64,000 bases of DNA from Alphaproteobacteria bacterium (lineage in GTDB: Bacteria > Pseudomonadota > Alphaproteobacteria > Rhodobacterales > Rhodobacteraceae), in assembly GCA_030427145.1 (NCBI GenBank), contig JAUHWT010000006.1:1-64000 (forward strand), given 5' to 3'. A model generated the notes under the pieces. It ran no database searches, had not been told where the DNA came from, and saw only the letters and a program-made list of their open reading frames with translations. The translations under genes and the position numbers were made by a program. This document shows, piece after piece, positions 8,040 through 15,516 of the stretch. Within the stretch, counting starts at the first letter, position 1. The number at the start of each line of letters is the position of its first letter.

Positions 8040-8654
8040 ATGAACGATACGGACATCTACAGAAACCAGAGGATGGGCGGGATGATCGGCAAAGGTCGGC
8101 GCACCGCATTGATCATTGTCGATTTTGTAAACGGGTTCATTGATCCCGAGGTCTTCGGGGGCGGGAACACACGCGACGCGGCGGAAGCAACGGTCCCCGT
8201 GCTGGAGGCATTTCGGGCGCGGAACCTGCCGGTCGTGTTTACGCGCATTGTTTATGCCGATGACGGCTCGGATGCGGGGATCTGGTGTGAGAAAGTGCCA
8301 AGGCTGCGTGAACTGACCGACTCCAGTCCGGCCAGCCATGTGATCGACATGCTCAAACCGCGGGCGGGTGAAACCGTCATCCGTAAAACGCAGGCATCGG
8401 CCTTCTTTGACACCAACCTCGGATCACTGCTGCGCGGTCTCAACGTGGATGCCGTTGCCGTGGCGGGAGCGACCACGAGTGGGTGTGTGCGGGCCACGGT
8501 GGTTGATGCGATCAGCGCCAATTTCCGGCCGACCGTCATTACGGACTGTGTCGGGGATCGCGCCCTGGGGCCTCACGAGGCGAACCTTTTCGACATGCGG
8601 CAAAAGTACGCGAACCTTGTTACATCGGGGGAGCTTGATGCCTTGTTAGCCTGA
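8040..8654 (+). CDS. Isochorismatase-family cysteine hydrolase, N-carbamoylsarcosine-amidase-like
   Basis: The product has 204 residues; ATG 8040 follows GGGAGGGG by 7 nt. The catalytic triad is readable: Asp28 in LIIVDFVNGF, Lys in IRKTQASAFF near 118, and Cys149 in TTSGCVRAT, in the order and spacing of the family. The N-terminal GNTRDAAEATVPVLEAFRARNLPVVFTR block and the FFDTNL segment are closest in feel to N-carbamoylsarcosine amidases, which release CO2 and ammonia from N-carbamoyl compounds. That fits the carbamoyl- and hydantoin-related genes elsewhere in the window, but the substrate is inferred. Confidence 0.8.
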   Translation: MNDTDIYRNQRMGGMIGKGRRTALIIVDFVNGFIDPEVFGGGNTRDAAEATVPVLEAFRARNLPVVFTRIVYADDGSDAGIWCEKVPRLRELTDSSPASHVIDMLKPRAGETVIRKTQASAFFDTNLGSLLRGLNVDAVAVAGATTSGCVRATVVDAISANFRPTVITDCVGDRALGPHEANLFDMRQKYANLVTSGELDALLA

Positions 8655-8866
8655 AGGGCCGGGTTTGGTGGACTGTCGTCGCCATTGTTCGCCGGACGAC
8701 AAAGGCCCGCTTACTGCGCATTGTCGACTTCCAGGCCCGCTGGATGCTTCGTATTTGCAGCATCACTTCGGGACAAGTGAGGGACGAAAATCCACATTTG
8801 TTCGAGAAGCTGTCGGCGACGGCTTTTTGTCCCTCACGCAAAATGAATTCAAACCTGCCCTTGCGC

Positions 8867-9445
8867 CTATTCGGCGGTCTGGATCTCCAGTTGCACTTTT
8901 GAATACCAATCCGCGACCTCGCGGATTTCCACGTCGGTCAAATCCGCCGCGATCGCAGACATGATCTCGTGCTCCCGCTTCCCATTCCGAAACGACTTCA
9001 GTTGGGTGTCGATGTAAATATTCACTTCGCCCGCCAGATTTGGCGCGTCGAGAAGAACGGAGATGCCATCGGCCCCGTGACAGGAAACGCAGGCGTCGGG
9101 AGCGTCGTCTTCACGTGCGCCTTCCGGCAGCGTTGCAATCGCTTCGTGGGATGCGTACCAGGCAGCCACATCCGAAATCTGCTGGGCCGAAAGGCCAGCC
9201 GTTACAACAGACATCATCTCGTGCTCGCGCGCACCGGTCTTGAACGCCATAAGTTGGGCTTCCAGGTAGTCTTTTGGTTCACCGCCTATATGGGGCGCGA
9301 TTGGGATCTGCGCATACCCGTCAATGCCATGGCACGTGCGGCACATGTTGGCAATCCTGCGTCCGGCGGCCGGATCGTCAGCGGCGGCCGGAGTCCCCCC
9401 GGCGAGCATCAACCCGCCGAGGATGGTCATTACGACAAATCTCAT
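8867..9445 (-). CDS. Periplasmic diheme cytochrome c (c4-like)
   Basis: The product has 192 residues with a cleavable signal peptide (residues 1-22, ending AAAD). Two heme motifs are present, CRTCH at 35-39 and CVSCH near 119-123, each followed by a similar block (HEMMS and HEIMS) with the distal Met, showing that two homologous c-type domains arose by duplication. The start overlaps the end of the upstream sugar-dehydrogenase gene by 4 nt (ATGA), so the two are one operon. It is the likely electron acceptor of that dehydrogenase. Confidence 0.88.
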   Translation of the reverse strand: MRFVVMTILGGLMLAGGTPAAADDPAAGRRIANMCRTCHGIDGYAQIPIAPHIGGEPKDYLEAQLMAFKTGAREHEMMSVVTAGLSAQQISDVAAWYASHEAIATLPEGAREDDAPDACVSCHGADGISVLLDAPNLAGEVNIYIDTQLKSFRNGKREHEIMSAIAADLTDVEIREVADWYSKVQLEIQTAE

Positions 9446-10707
9446 TCCGCAGCTGCGGGATTATAGGCAATACGCCATATCGCACCGGCGAAATCATCGG
9501 ACACCAGCATCGAGCCATCGGGCAGGAACTCGATATCCATTGGGCGCCCCCGATATTCGCCCGTGTCCTCGTTGAGCCACCCGTCGGCAAACACCTGTGC
9601 CCCCGTTGCATCGCCGGTTTCAGGATCGAGCGCCGTGAACATCACGCGCGCGCCCACTGGAGTGGTACGGTTCCACGAACCGTGCTGCGCCCAGAAGATG
9701 CCGCCATGGTACTCTGCAGGGAAGCTGTCGTCGTGATAGAATCGCATGCCGAGGTCGGCAGCATGCGCGGTCAACTCAAGCTGGGGCTCGATAAACTCCA
9801 CACCCTCAGGCCGCGGGGCATCAGCTTCGGAGACGATTTCGACGCGGGAATTGGTCCAGGGAAAGCCGAAATGCTGCCCGGCGGCCGTCTGACGGTTCAG
9901 TTCGCCCGGCGGAATGTCGTCGCCCATGCCGTCGACCTGGTTGTCGGTCCACCAAAGCTCTCCTGTCTCCGGGTTGAAGTCCTGCCCGACCGAATTCCGT
10001 ACGCCGCGAGTGTAAACCTCGCGTTCCGAACCGTCGGTGTTCATCCTGATGATGCCCCCGATTCCAATCCTGTCGTACATCTCGATCTTGTCGACCGGTT
10101 GCACGTTGTGCGGCTGACCGAGCGAGATGTAGAGCTTGCCATCCGGACCGATGTCGCAGACCCGGGCTGTGTGGTTGAAGCTCTCTTCTTCCGCCGGGAT
10201 CAGTTCGCCCTGGGGAACAACCACACCGACAGCAGGGTCCGGCCCTTCGAAAAAGAACTCCGCAGCGGGTAAGACGAGAACCCGGTTGCGTTCAGCAATG
10301 TAGAGGAATCCATCGGGAGAGAAACAGGGTCCGTTCGGTATATCGAAGGTGATCGAGGGTGCGAAGTCCTTGACCTCATCTGCAACGCGATCCCGGTCAC
10401 GGTCGACGATCGACCACACCTTATCCTTTCGCGTACCAGCAAAAAGTACCGTGCCCTGCGGCGCCATTGCCATTGAGCGTGCATCCGGCACGACAGCATA
10501 GAGACTGACTTCAAAACCATCAGGCACATTGATGTGCTCGACGATTGCCCTGAGTGCCTCGGCCCGGTCGCCTTCCTGGTCAACGAACGTAAATGTGGCG
10601 TCCGTCTTCTGCATATTGGTGAGTTTGTTCATGTTGTCCTGAGCCATAACCGGCCCAGCCAACATCGTTCCGAGCAGAAGGCTCGGGATAATCTTCCGAT
10701 TTGTCAA
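9442..10707 (-). CDS. PQQ-dependent sugar dehydrogenase, L-sorbosone/aldose dehydrogenase-like
   Basis: The product has 421 residues with a Sec signal (GTMLAGPVMAQ, cleavage near 23). The body is a six-bladed GSDH-type propeller: repeated blocks such as MAPQGTVLFAGTR, CFSPDGFLYIAERNRVLVL, IGPDGKLYISLGQPHNV and SVGQDFNPETGELWWTDNQVDGMGDDIPPGELN are the standard sorbosone-dehydrogenase signature, and HFGFPW and GSWNR follow. The terminal FLPDGSMLVSDDFAGAIWRIAY is also characteristic. Periplasmic oxidation of an aldehyde or sugar with PQQ is expected, passing electrons to the overlapping cytochrome c gene product. Confidence 0.87.
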   Translation of the reverse strand: MTNRKIIPSLLLGTMLAGPVMAQDNMNKLTNMQKTDATFTFVDQEGDRAEALRAIVEHINVPDGFEVSLYAVVPDARSMAMAPQGTVLFAGTRKDKVWSIVDRDRDRVADEVKDFAPSITFDIPNGPCFSPDGFLYIAERNRVLVLPAAEFFFEGPDPAVGVVVPQGELIPAEEESFNHTARVCDIGPDGKLYISLGQPHNVQPVDKIEMYDRIGIGGIIRMNTDGSEREVYTRGVRNSVGQDFNPETGELWWTDNQVDGMGDDIPPGELNRQTAAGQHFGFPWTNSRVEIVSEADAPRPEGVEFIEPQLELTAHAADLGMRFYHDDSFPAEYHGGIFWAQHGSWNRTTPVGARVMFTALDPETGDATGAQVFADGWLNEDTGEYRGRPMDIEFLPDGSMLVSDDFAGAIWRIAYNPAAAE

Positions 10708-10798
10708 TTTATCCTCCCATATTTCTTACGAGGTGGTTTGACGCTTTTGCGCCGTCTTTGCCCCACGCTGGAAAATACTCGCTTTTCGATCCGGTAGC

Positions 10799-10824
10799 TG
10801 TCAACTTTTTTACAAGTTTTGACA
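10799..10824 (-). promoter_or_regulatory. Dyad TGTCAA...TTGACA, possible promoter of the sugar-dehydrogenase operon
   Basis: On the minus strand TTGACA (10804-10799) is a perfect -35 box and lies within an imperfect dyad with TGTCAA at the other end. A weak -10-like GAGTAT follows at about 18 nt. The rest of 10708-11018 holds only this and repeat B2. Confidence 0.35.
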
Positions 10825-10932
10825 CGAAGACCATCCTGCGACCGAACCATGGGTTGGTTGGACTAACTCGTTTACCCAGGTTGCAATTCGGTTCGATCTT
10901 CCTTTTAGGATCACTCTTCCTGACCTTTTCCA

Positions 10933-10985
10933 TGTGCCCGGCGCGGGCACGGCGGGGCTGGAGCCCCTCTGTTCCGTGCCCGGGT
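10933..10985 (+). repeat. Family B palindromic element, copy B2 (terminal hairpin only)
   Basis: Only the final hairpin of family B is present: CGGGCACGG, GGGGCTGGAGCCCC and CCGTGCCCG. Confidence 0.8.
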
Positions 10986-11018
10986 GGGCTTGGCGGATTG
11001 TCCGCTTTCCGACCTTGA

Positions 11019-11546
11019 TCAGGCTTCGAACTCTTCGAGGAGATACCCGTTTTCGTAAGTCCCGGTTCTGATCCGGGACATGCTGACGGGGCGGGCGCAG
11101 GCGCCGAAGAGGGGCGTGCCGGTTCCGAGGACGCAGGGGGCGCGCTTGAGGATCAGCCGGGTGATCAGGCCCTGTTCCAGCATCCAGCCCGCGAAATCGC
11201 CGCCCCCGCAGAGATATACGGGGCCATCAGCGGTGCGCGCCAGGTCCCTGACCGCGTCAGGGGTCGGGCGGGTGCAAACCTGGATTTCGGCGGGTTCCGG
11301 CACCTTCAGGGTGTCGGAGAAGACGACGGTCTGCATGTGCGGATACGGGTTCCGGCCGGGTTCCAGTCCAAAACCATAGCCGAACTCGTAGGTTTTTCGG
11401 CCCATGATTGCGGTTTTGTAGGTCCCGAGGCGCTTGAAGTAGTCGTCGACGACGCGACCGTTGTGGGCGAATTTTGAGATGTCCCCGGACGCGCCGGAGA
11501 TGAAGCCGTCGAGCGAGACGGCAACGTCATAGATAATGGGCTGCAT
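11019..11546 (-). CDS. Dihydrofolate-reductase-like (RibD C-terminal family) protein
   Basis: The product has 175 residues. It starts with the conserved VAVSLDGFISG strand-loop, has IMGRKTYEFGYGF (NADPH-binding loop region), QTVVFSDTL, and the late GPVYLCGGGDFAGWMLEQGLI helix, followed by the PLFGA segment. These are characteristic of single-domain PF01872 proteins of about 175-190 residues. No riboflavin genes are adjacent and the substrate is unknown. The start ATG 11546 is preceded by GGAGCATCTC, giving a GGAG site. Confidence 0.85.
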   Translation of the reverse strand: MQPIIYDVAVSLDGFISGASGDISKFAHNGRVVDDYFKRLGTYKTAIMGRKTYEFGYGFGLEPGRNPYPHMQTVVFSDTLKVPEPAEIQVCTRPTPDAVRDLARTADGPVYLCGGGDFAGWMLEQGLITRLILKRAPCVLGTGTPLFGACARPVSMSRIRTGTYENGYLLEEFEA

Positions 11547-11744
11547 GAGATGCTCCTGTTCATAATTTCCCTGGATGCCGTTGGGCTTCCGACTGAGCTG
11601 GAAATTATTTGATCACTGGCAGGGCACTCCTTGGATGGGGGTACATCCAGCCAGAGTTTTGTCGTCCGGTCAACAGGCTGCCGGATGGAGGTGGGCCATT
11701 GGGAGCGGTCAGGCGCGGCGGGTGACGCGCATTTCTTGACTTCC

Positions 11745-11773
11745 TTACCCCACGCGAATTATTTTGTGGGGTA
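11745..11773. promoter_or_regulatory. Inverted repeat TTACCCCAC-N12-GTGGGGTA, copy 3, at the nucleotidyltransferase start
   Basis: Arms at 11745-11753 and 11766-11773 flank a 12-nt spacer (GCGAATTATTTT). The right arm ends on the A of the ATG start codon of the downstream gene, so a bound protein or a folded RNA would block initiation. Confidence 0.65.
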
Positions 11774-12804
11774 TGGGCGGTTATGACTATCACAGCGGGA
11801 TCGGTGCGGCGGCCTGGGCGGAGGTGCTCAGGCTGTTGCGGGACCGGGAGGTTTCGGGGCTGAAGGGCACGCCCCGGATGAAAACCATTAACGGGCGGGG
11901 CTACTGGTACGACCATTACCGGATCGGGTCGGAGACGGTGGACCGGTATATAGGTGAGGATGGTGCGGAGCTGCGCTCGCGGCTCGACCGCTATGGGGAG
12001 ATGCGGGCGCGGGAACAGCGGTCGAGCCGCGAGCGGGCGCGGCTGATGCGGGTTTTGCAGGCGGAGGGGTATCTGATGTCCGATGTGGGCACGGGTCAGA
12101 TCGTGTCCGCCATGGCCCGGGCCGGGGTGTTTCGCCTTGGCGGTACGCTGGTGGGCACCCAGGCGTTTCGGGCCTATGAGGGGCTCCTGGGCGTGCGCAT
12201 CGGGTTTGACCAGAGCGCCATGACCGATGACATTGACATTGCCAGTTTCGAGCGGCTGTCGCTCGTGCTGGATGACCGGCTGGACGAGCCGTTGGCGGGG
12301 GTGTTTTCCGACCTGAAATTCGAGCCTTTGCCGTCGGTGGACCGGGACGGGCGGGTGTGGCGCTGGCGCCAGACCGCCCGGCAGACGCTGGTGGAGTTTC
12401 TGACGCCCTCCTTCAGTGAGGAGGAGGGGGTGCGGGAGCTGGCCGCGCTCGGGGTGAGTGCGCAGAGCCTGCATTTTCTCAACTACCTGATCGCGGAGCC
12501 GGTGCCGGTGCCGTTTCTCTACCGCTCGGGCGTGCTGGTGCAGGTGCCGCGGCCGGAGCGCTATGCCATTCACAAGCTGATCGTGGCGGACCGGCGGCGG
12601 GACGGGCCGGACGCCCTGAAGTCGCGTAAGGACCGGGCGCAGGCGGCGTTTCTCATCGGGGTTCTGGCCGGGGAGCGGCCGGAGGATTTGGCCGAGGCCT
12701 GGGAGGAGGCGCGGGGCAGGGGCGCGGCCTGGCGGACGCGGATTGCTGCGAGTTTGCGACGGATGCCGGAGACGCGGGAAGTGCTGCGGCAGGTTGTGGG
12801 GTAG
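11773..12804 (+). CDS. GSU2403-family nucleotidyltransferase-fold protein
   Basis: The product has 343 residues from ATG 11773 (a TTG three codons earlier is also possible). The N-terminal 90 residues are helical and charged. The nucleotidyltransferase core follows: GGTLVGTQAFRAYEGLLGVRIG (residues about 122-143) replaces the classical GS motif, and TDDIDIASF carries the two catalytic acidic positions (D153, D155). The C-terminal part includes VPRPERYAIHKLIVADRR, also typical of this family. Enzymatic substrate is unknown. The palindrome covering its start suggests tight regulation. It is isolated from other operon partners, and repeats C1 and B3 follow it. Confidence 0.75.
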   Translation: MGGYDYHSGIGAAAWAEVLRLLRDREVSGLKGTPRMKTINGRGYWYDHYRIGSETVDRYIGEDGAELRSRLDRYGEMRAREQRSSRERARLMRVLQAEGYLMSDVGTGQIVSAMARAGVFRLGGTLVGTQAFRAYEGLLGVRIGFDQSAMTDDIDIASFERLSLVLDDRLDEPLAGVFSDLKFEPLPSVDRDGRVWRWRQTARQTLVEFLTPSFSEEEGVRELAALGVSAQSLHFLNYLIAEPVPVPFLYRSGVLVQVPRPERYAIHKLIVADRRRDGPDALKSRKDRAQAAFLIGVLAGERPEDLAEAWEEARGRGAAWRTRIAASLRRMPETREVLRQVVG

Positions 12805-12814
12805 GGGCTGTTGT

Positions 12815-12910
12815 GCCCGTTCCCTGAGGGCAGGGGCGACCGCGGGCGGAAGCGGAGCGCCGCCCATGGGGGCGGTCGGCGCTGCCCGGCGTGGCCGCCG
12901 GGCGGGGGGT
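12815..12910 (+). repeat. Family C palindromic element, copy C1
   Basis: Contains the C-hairpin GCCCGGCG-TGGC-CGCCGGGC preceded by GGCGGTCGGCGCT, and an upstream hairpin around GCGCCGCCCATGGGGGCGG. The 407-nt gap 12805-13211 holds this, B3 and little else. Confidence 0.85.
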
Positions 12911-12950
12911 TTGGTGCGGCGCGGTTGGTATTCATCGCTTTGCTGTTGCC

Positions 12951-13130
12951 CCCGGCACGGAACAAGGGGCTTCGAGCCCCGCCGTGCCAGCGCCTGACCG
13001 GCCCCACGGTCTGGCGCTCCCTTGACGTTTGCGGTCCGTTCAACCGCGCGCGGTACACTCCACCATAAACCGCGTCGCACGGTCGTCATGCGCCAGCCCC
13101 CGGTTAGGCGCTGGCACGGCTTACCGTATG
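12951..13130 (-). repeat. Family B palindromic element, copy B3, full length
   Basis: Reverse orientation. Inverted arms at 12981-13001 and 13100-13120. Compared with the consensus, the arm pairs differ by two compensatory changes (T-A to A-T, and G-C to T-A) and one G-U wobble, so the stem is kept while its sequence has changed. Confidence 0.85.
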
Positions 13131-13211
13131 CTGGCTGTCCCCCAATCTCCGCTTGAGGCTACCGGCGATTGGCGGCAGGAGAGGGGGCGCGTTTGATGAG
13201 GGGGCGGTGTG

Positions 13212-13865
13212 ATGAGTAACAGAATCCGGGCGGCGGTGTTTGATCTGGATGGGACGCTGATTGACAGCGTGCCGGATATTGCGGCGGCGGCGAACCGGTA
13301 TCTGGAGGCGCGGGGGCTGCCGGTGCCCGATGCGGAGCTTGTTGAGACCTTTGTGGGCTGGGGGCCGCGGAAGCTGATGGTGGATGTGCTGAAGACCCTC
13401 GACCAGCCCACGGATGACGCGGCGGTGGATGCGGCCGTGGCCGGGTTCATGGAGGTCTACTGGCGGCATCCGGCGGATCTGACGCGGTTTTTCCCGCATG
13501 TGCGCGAGGATCTGGAAACCCTGAAGGCTGCCGGGTTTGCGCTGGGGGTCTGTACGAACAAGCCCCATGACCTGACGCTGAAGGTGCTGGAGACGCTGGG
13601 GGTTGGGCATCTCTTTGCCTCGGTGGTGGGGTCGGGTGTGGCTGCCGCCAACAAGCCCGATCCGGCACATCTGCTGGAGGTGGCGCGGCGGATGGATCTG
13701 GCGCCGGGCGAGTGGGTATATGTGGGCGATACTGTCGTGGACCGGCGCACGGCTGAGGCCGCCCGCGTGCGGTTTTTCGCGGTGCCCTGGGGTGGCGGGC
13801 GTCACCTGGAGGTGGCGGAGGGTGCGCGGCTCTCGCGGCTGGCGGATCTGGTGGATTTGGGGTGA
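13212..13865 (+). CDS. gph: HAD-superfamily phosphatase, phosphoglycolate-phosphatase type
   Basis: The product has 217 residues from ATG 13212. HAD motifs are complete: FDLDGTLIDS with nucleophile Asp11 and acid Asp13, motif II in LGVCTNK near 113, motif III Lys in AANKPDPAHL, and motif IV in WVYVGDTVVDRRTA. The cap domain of about 75 residues between motif I and II fits the Gph/PGP class. The usual reaction is 2-phosphoglycolate to glycolate, a housekeeping repair of the Rubisco/DNA-repair by-product, but related members act on other phosphates. No cbb genes adjoin it. Confidence 0.82.
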   Translation: MSNRIRAAVFDLDGTLIDSVPDIAAAANRYLEARGLPVPDAELVETFVGWGPRKLMVDVLKTLDQPTDDAAVDAAVAGFMEVYWRHPADLTRFFPHVREDLETLKAAGFALGVCTNKPHDLTLKVLETLGVGHLFASVVGSGVAAANKPDPAHLLEVARRMDLAPGEWVYVGDTVVDRRTAEAARVRFFAVPWGGGRHLEVAEGARLSRLADLVDLG

Positions 13866-13884
13866 GCCTCCCATGCGGTTGTGA

Positions 13885-14115
13885 CGTTCACACACTCTAG
13901 AAAAGTGCACGTTTGCTGATGCCTGGTTGGGTGTGGGGCAACAGTCCCGCCACCATTCCCGGCGTGTCGGCACGACACGCCATGCCCGATTTTCCCCACG
14001 GGAGGGCATCCCCGACGTTGGCAACCGCTCAATGGTTTCGGGTGTTTTTGCGACACGCGCTGGCCGCCCGGTTCGGAGCCCTCCCAAAGTCGGGCATGGC
14101 GCGTCGTGCCTGGGG
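13885..14115 (+). repeat. Family A palindromic element, copy A1, full length
   Basis: A 5' module (CGTTCACAC at 13885, then GGGTGTGGGGCA) leads into hairpin GGCGTGTCG-GCA-CGACACGCC and the long inverted arms around CATGCCCGA and TCGGGCATG near 13982 and 14089. The gap 13866-14403 holds this, C6 and an AT-rich stretch 14285-14400 with the promoter region of the small protein. Confidence 0.85.
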
Positions 14116-14172
14116 TTGGGACGCGTGAATCTGGCAGCCTTGGCGGAAGGCGTGTTGTGGGGCGTGAACCTG

Positions 14173-14260
14173 TCAGCCGTCCCGCCCGGTGCCCGCACCG
14201 GGCTGCGCCGACCCTCCCCCCGGAGGCGCATTCGCGCCGCCAGGGTCAGCGCAGCCCTTT
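14173..14260 (-). repeat. Family C palindromic element, copy C6
   Basis: Reverse orientation; hairpin arms GCCCGGTG and CACCGGGC, a compensatory variant of the C1 stem. It follows A1 by about 55 nt. Confidence 0.8.
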
Positions 14261-14403
14261 GGTTTTGGGCGGGAGTGGTCAAAAAAAAGCGATGCCGAAA
14301 AATTTCAATTAATTGATTTCATTAAATAAAATATCCTGCTCTATTTTCCGAAAATTAACATTGGGCGGTTAACTTGATTTTTATACATCTTCAGGAGCGA
14401 GCA

Positions 14404-14538
14404 ATGCAGATTACCATCGAGGCAGGACAAATCATCCAAATTCTGGCAAATGTAATTGTAGTCGGCGGGGGGCTATATGGACTTTGGTGCTACCTGCGCC
14501 GAAAACTAAGGCAAAGATGCAACTCAGATGATAGTTGA
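14404..14538 (+). CDS. Small single-TM membrane protein
   Basis: A 44-codon frame from ATG 14404 with AGGAG 7 nt upstream. Residues about 9-30 form one hydrophobic helix (IIQILANVIVVGGGLYGLWCY) followed by a basic tail (LRRKLRQR), the positive-inside pattern of an N-out/C-in small membrane protein. Its codons are AT-richer than those of neighbours, and it sits alone between repeat C6 and the ProC-like gene on the other strand. I do not recognise it. Possible roles are a membrane-protein modulator or a type-I-toxin-like peptide; neither is supported further. Confidence 0.5.
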   Translation: MQITIEAGQIIQILANVIVVGGGLYGLWCYLRRKLRQRCNSDDS

Positions 14539-14695
14539 TCAATTTTGTCTGAAACCAGCCAGATTAAACCTGACCTATTTTGATTTATCCAATGATTGGG
14601 TGAATGCAATTGCCACCAGCGCCCAGGCAAATCTGGATTTTTTGCCTGCACAACCCCTTGAAGTTGGGCGGGAGCCGTAGCGCAGGCGGTCAGCT

Positions 14696-15493
14696 TCAGC
14701 CGATGGAGCGGGTGCGGGTGATGGCGGCGTTGAGGCCGCGGGCGATGTCCCGTGCGATGGTTGAGCGGCGCATGTACTCGAGACCGGCGGCGGTGGTTCC
14801 GGCGTAGTCGATCATCTGCTGGACGTGCTCGGCGGGGGTGGGTGATCCGTCGGCCATCATGGTTCCGGCGCTGAGGAAGAGCTGGCGCACGGCGCGGTCG
14901 GCGATGGCGGCAGGGATGCCCTGGGAGGTGGCGTGGTTGGCCATGGCTTCGGCGAAAAAGGCGACGAAGCCGGGGACGGGGCCGGTCATGGCGGTGAAGA
15001 ACTCGATGTGGGCCTCGTCCTGGACCTCGTCGGTAAGGCCGCAGGCACCGAACAGGGCGGTGGTGCGGGCGCGGTCGGCGGATGTCACGGCGGGGGCGGC
15101 GCACCAGGGGGAGTAGGCGAGGCCGGTTTCGGCGGCGGGGCTCGACATGGCGCGGATGACGCGGGGGGAGCCGGTGAGGGCGGCGAGTTTTTCCACCGAC
15201 ACGCCCGCCATGACGGAGAGGATCAGGCGGTCGGGGGCGTGGAGGCCCAGGTCTGAGGCCATGGCGGGCGGGACGGACAGGAGGATCACGTCGCAGGCCT
15301 GGGCGAGGTCCTGGTTGTTGGTGGTGAGGTTTATGCCGGGATGGTCTTCAAAGCCGTCGGCGCGGCCGGAGCGGTTGGAGATCCAGAGGCGGTCGGGCGG
15401 GATGATGTCGGATTTGAGGACGGCGTGGGCGATGGCGCGGCCGAGCATGCCGGTGCCGCCGATGATGCCGAGGGTCCAGGGGGCTGCGGTCAT
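14696..15493 (-). CDS. Pyrroline-5-carboxylate-reductase-family oxidoreductase
   Basis: The product has 265 residues. The Rossmann loop reads LGIIGGTGMLGRAI, and the helix-turn region SGRADGF lies near residue 43. The C-terminal dimerisation domain has MTGPVPGFVAFFAEAMANHA (in place of the usual SGSGPAY), then AVRQLFLSAGTMMADG and MIDYAGTTAAGLE, matching the ProC domain order. The substitutions in the substrate loop make true proline biosynthesis uncertain; such ProC-like copies often sit in catabolic clusters. It is transcribed together with the M20 hydrolase gene 23 nt upstream. Confidence 0.75.
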   Translation of the reverse strand: MTAAPWTLGIIGGTGMLGRAIAHAVLKSDIIPPDRLWISNRSGRADGFEDHPGINLTTNNQDLAQACDVILLSVPPAMASDLGLHAPDRLILSVMAGVSVEKLAALTGSPRVIRAMSSPAAETGLAYSPWCAAPAVTSADRARTTALFGACGLTDEVQDEAHIEFFTAMTGPVPGFVAFFAEAMANHATSQGIPAAIADRAVRQLFLSAGTMMADGSPTPAEHVQQMIDYAGTTAAGLEYMRRSTIARDIARGLNAAITRTRSIG

Positions 15494-15516
15494 GGGCGGG
15501 CTCCTTTTGCGGGGTG

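Noticed and set aside
11605-13089. Long minus-strand ORF of 494 codons
   Set aside because: It is rich in Pro/Arg/His and is the antisense of the nucleotidyltransferase gene and repeats C1/B3, a GC-skew shadow.
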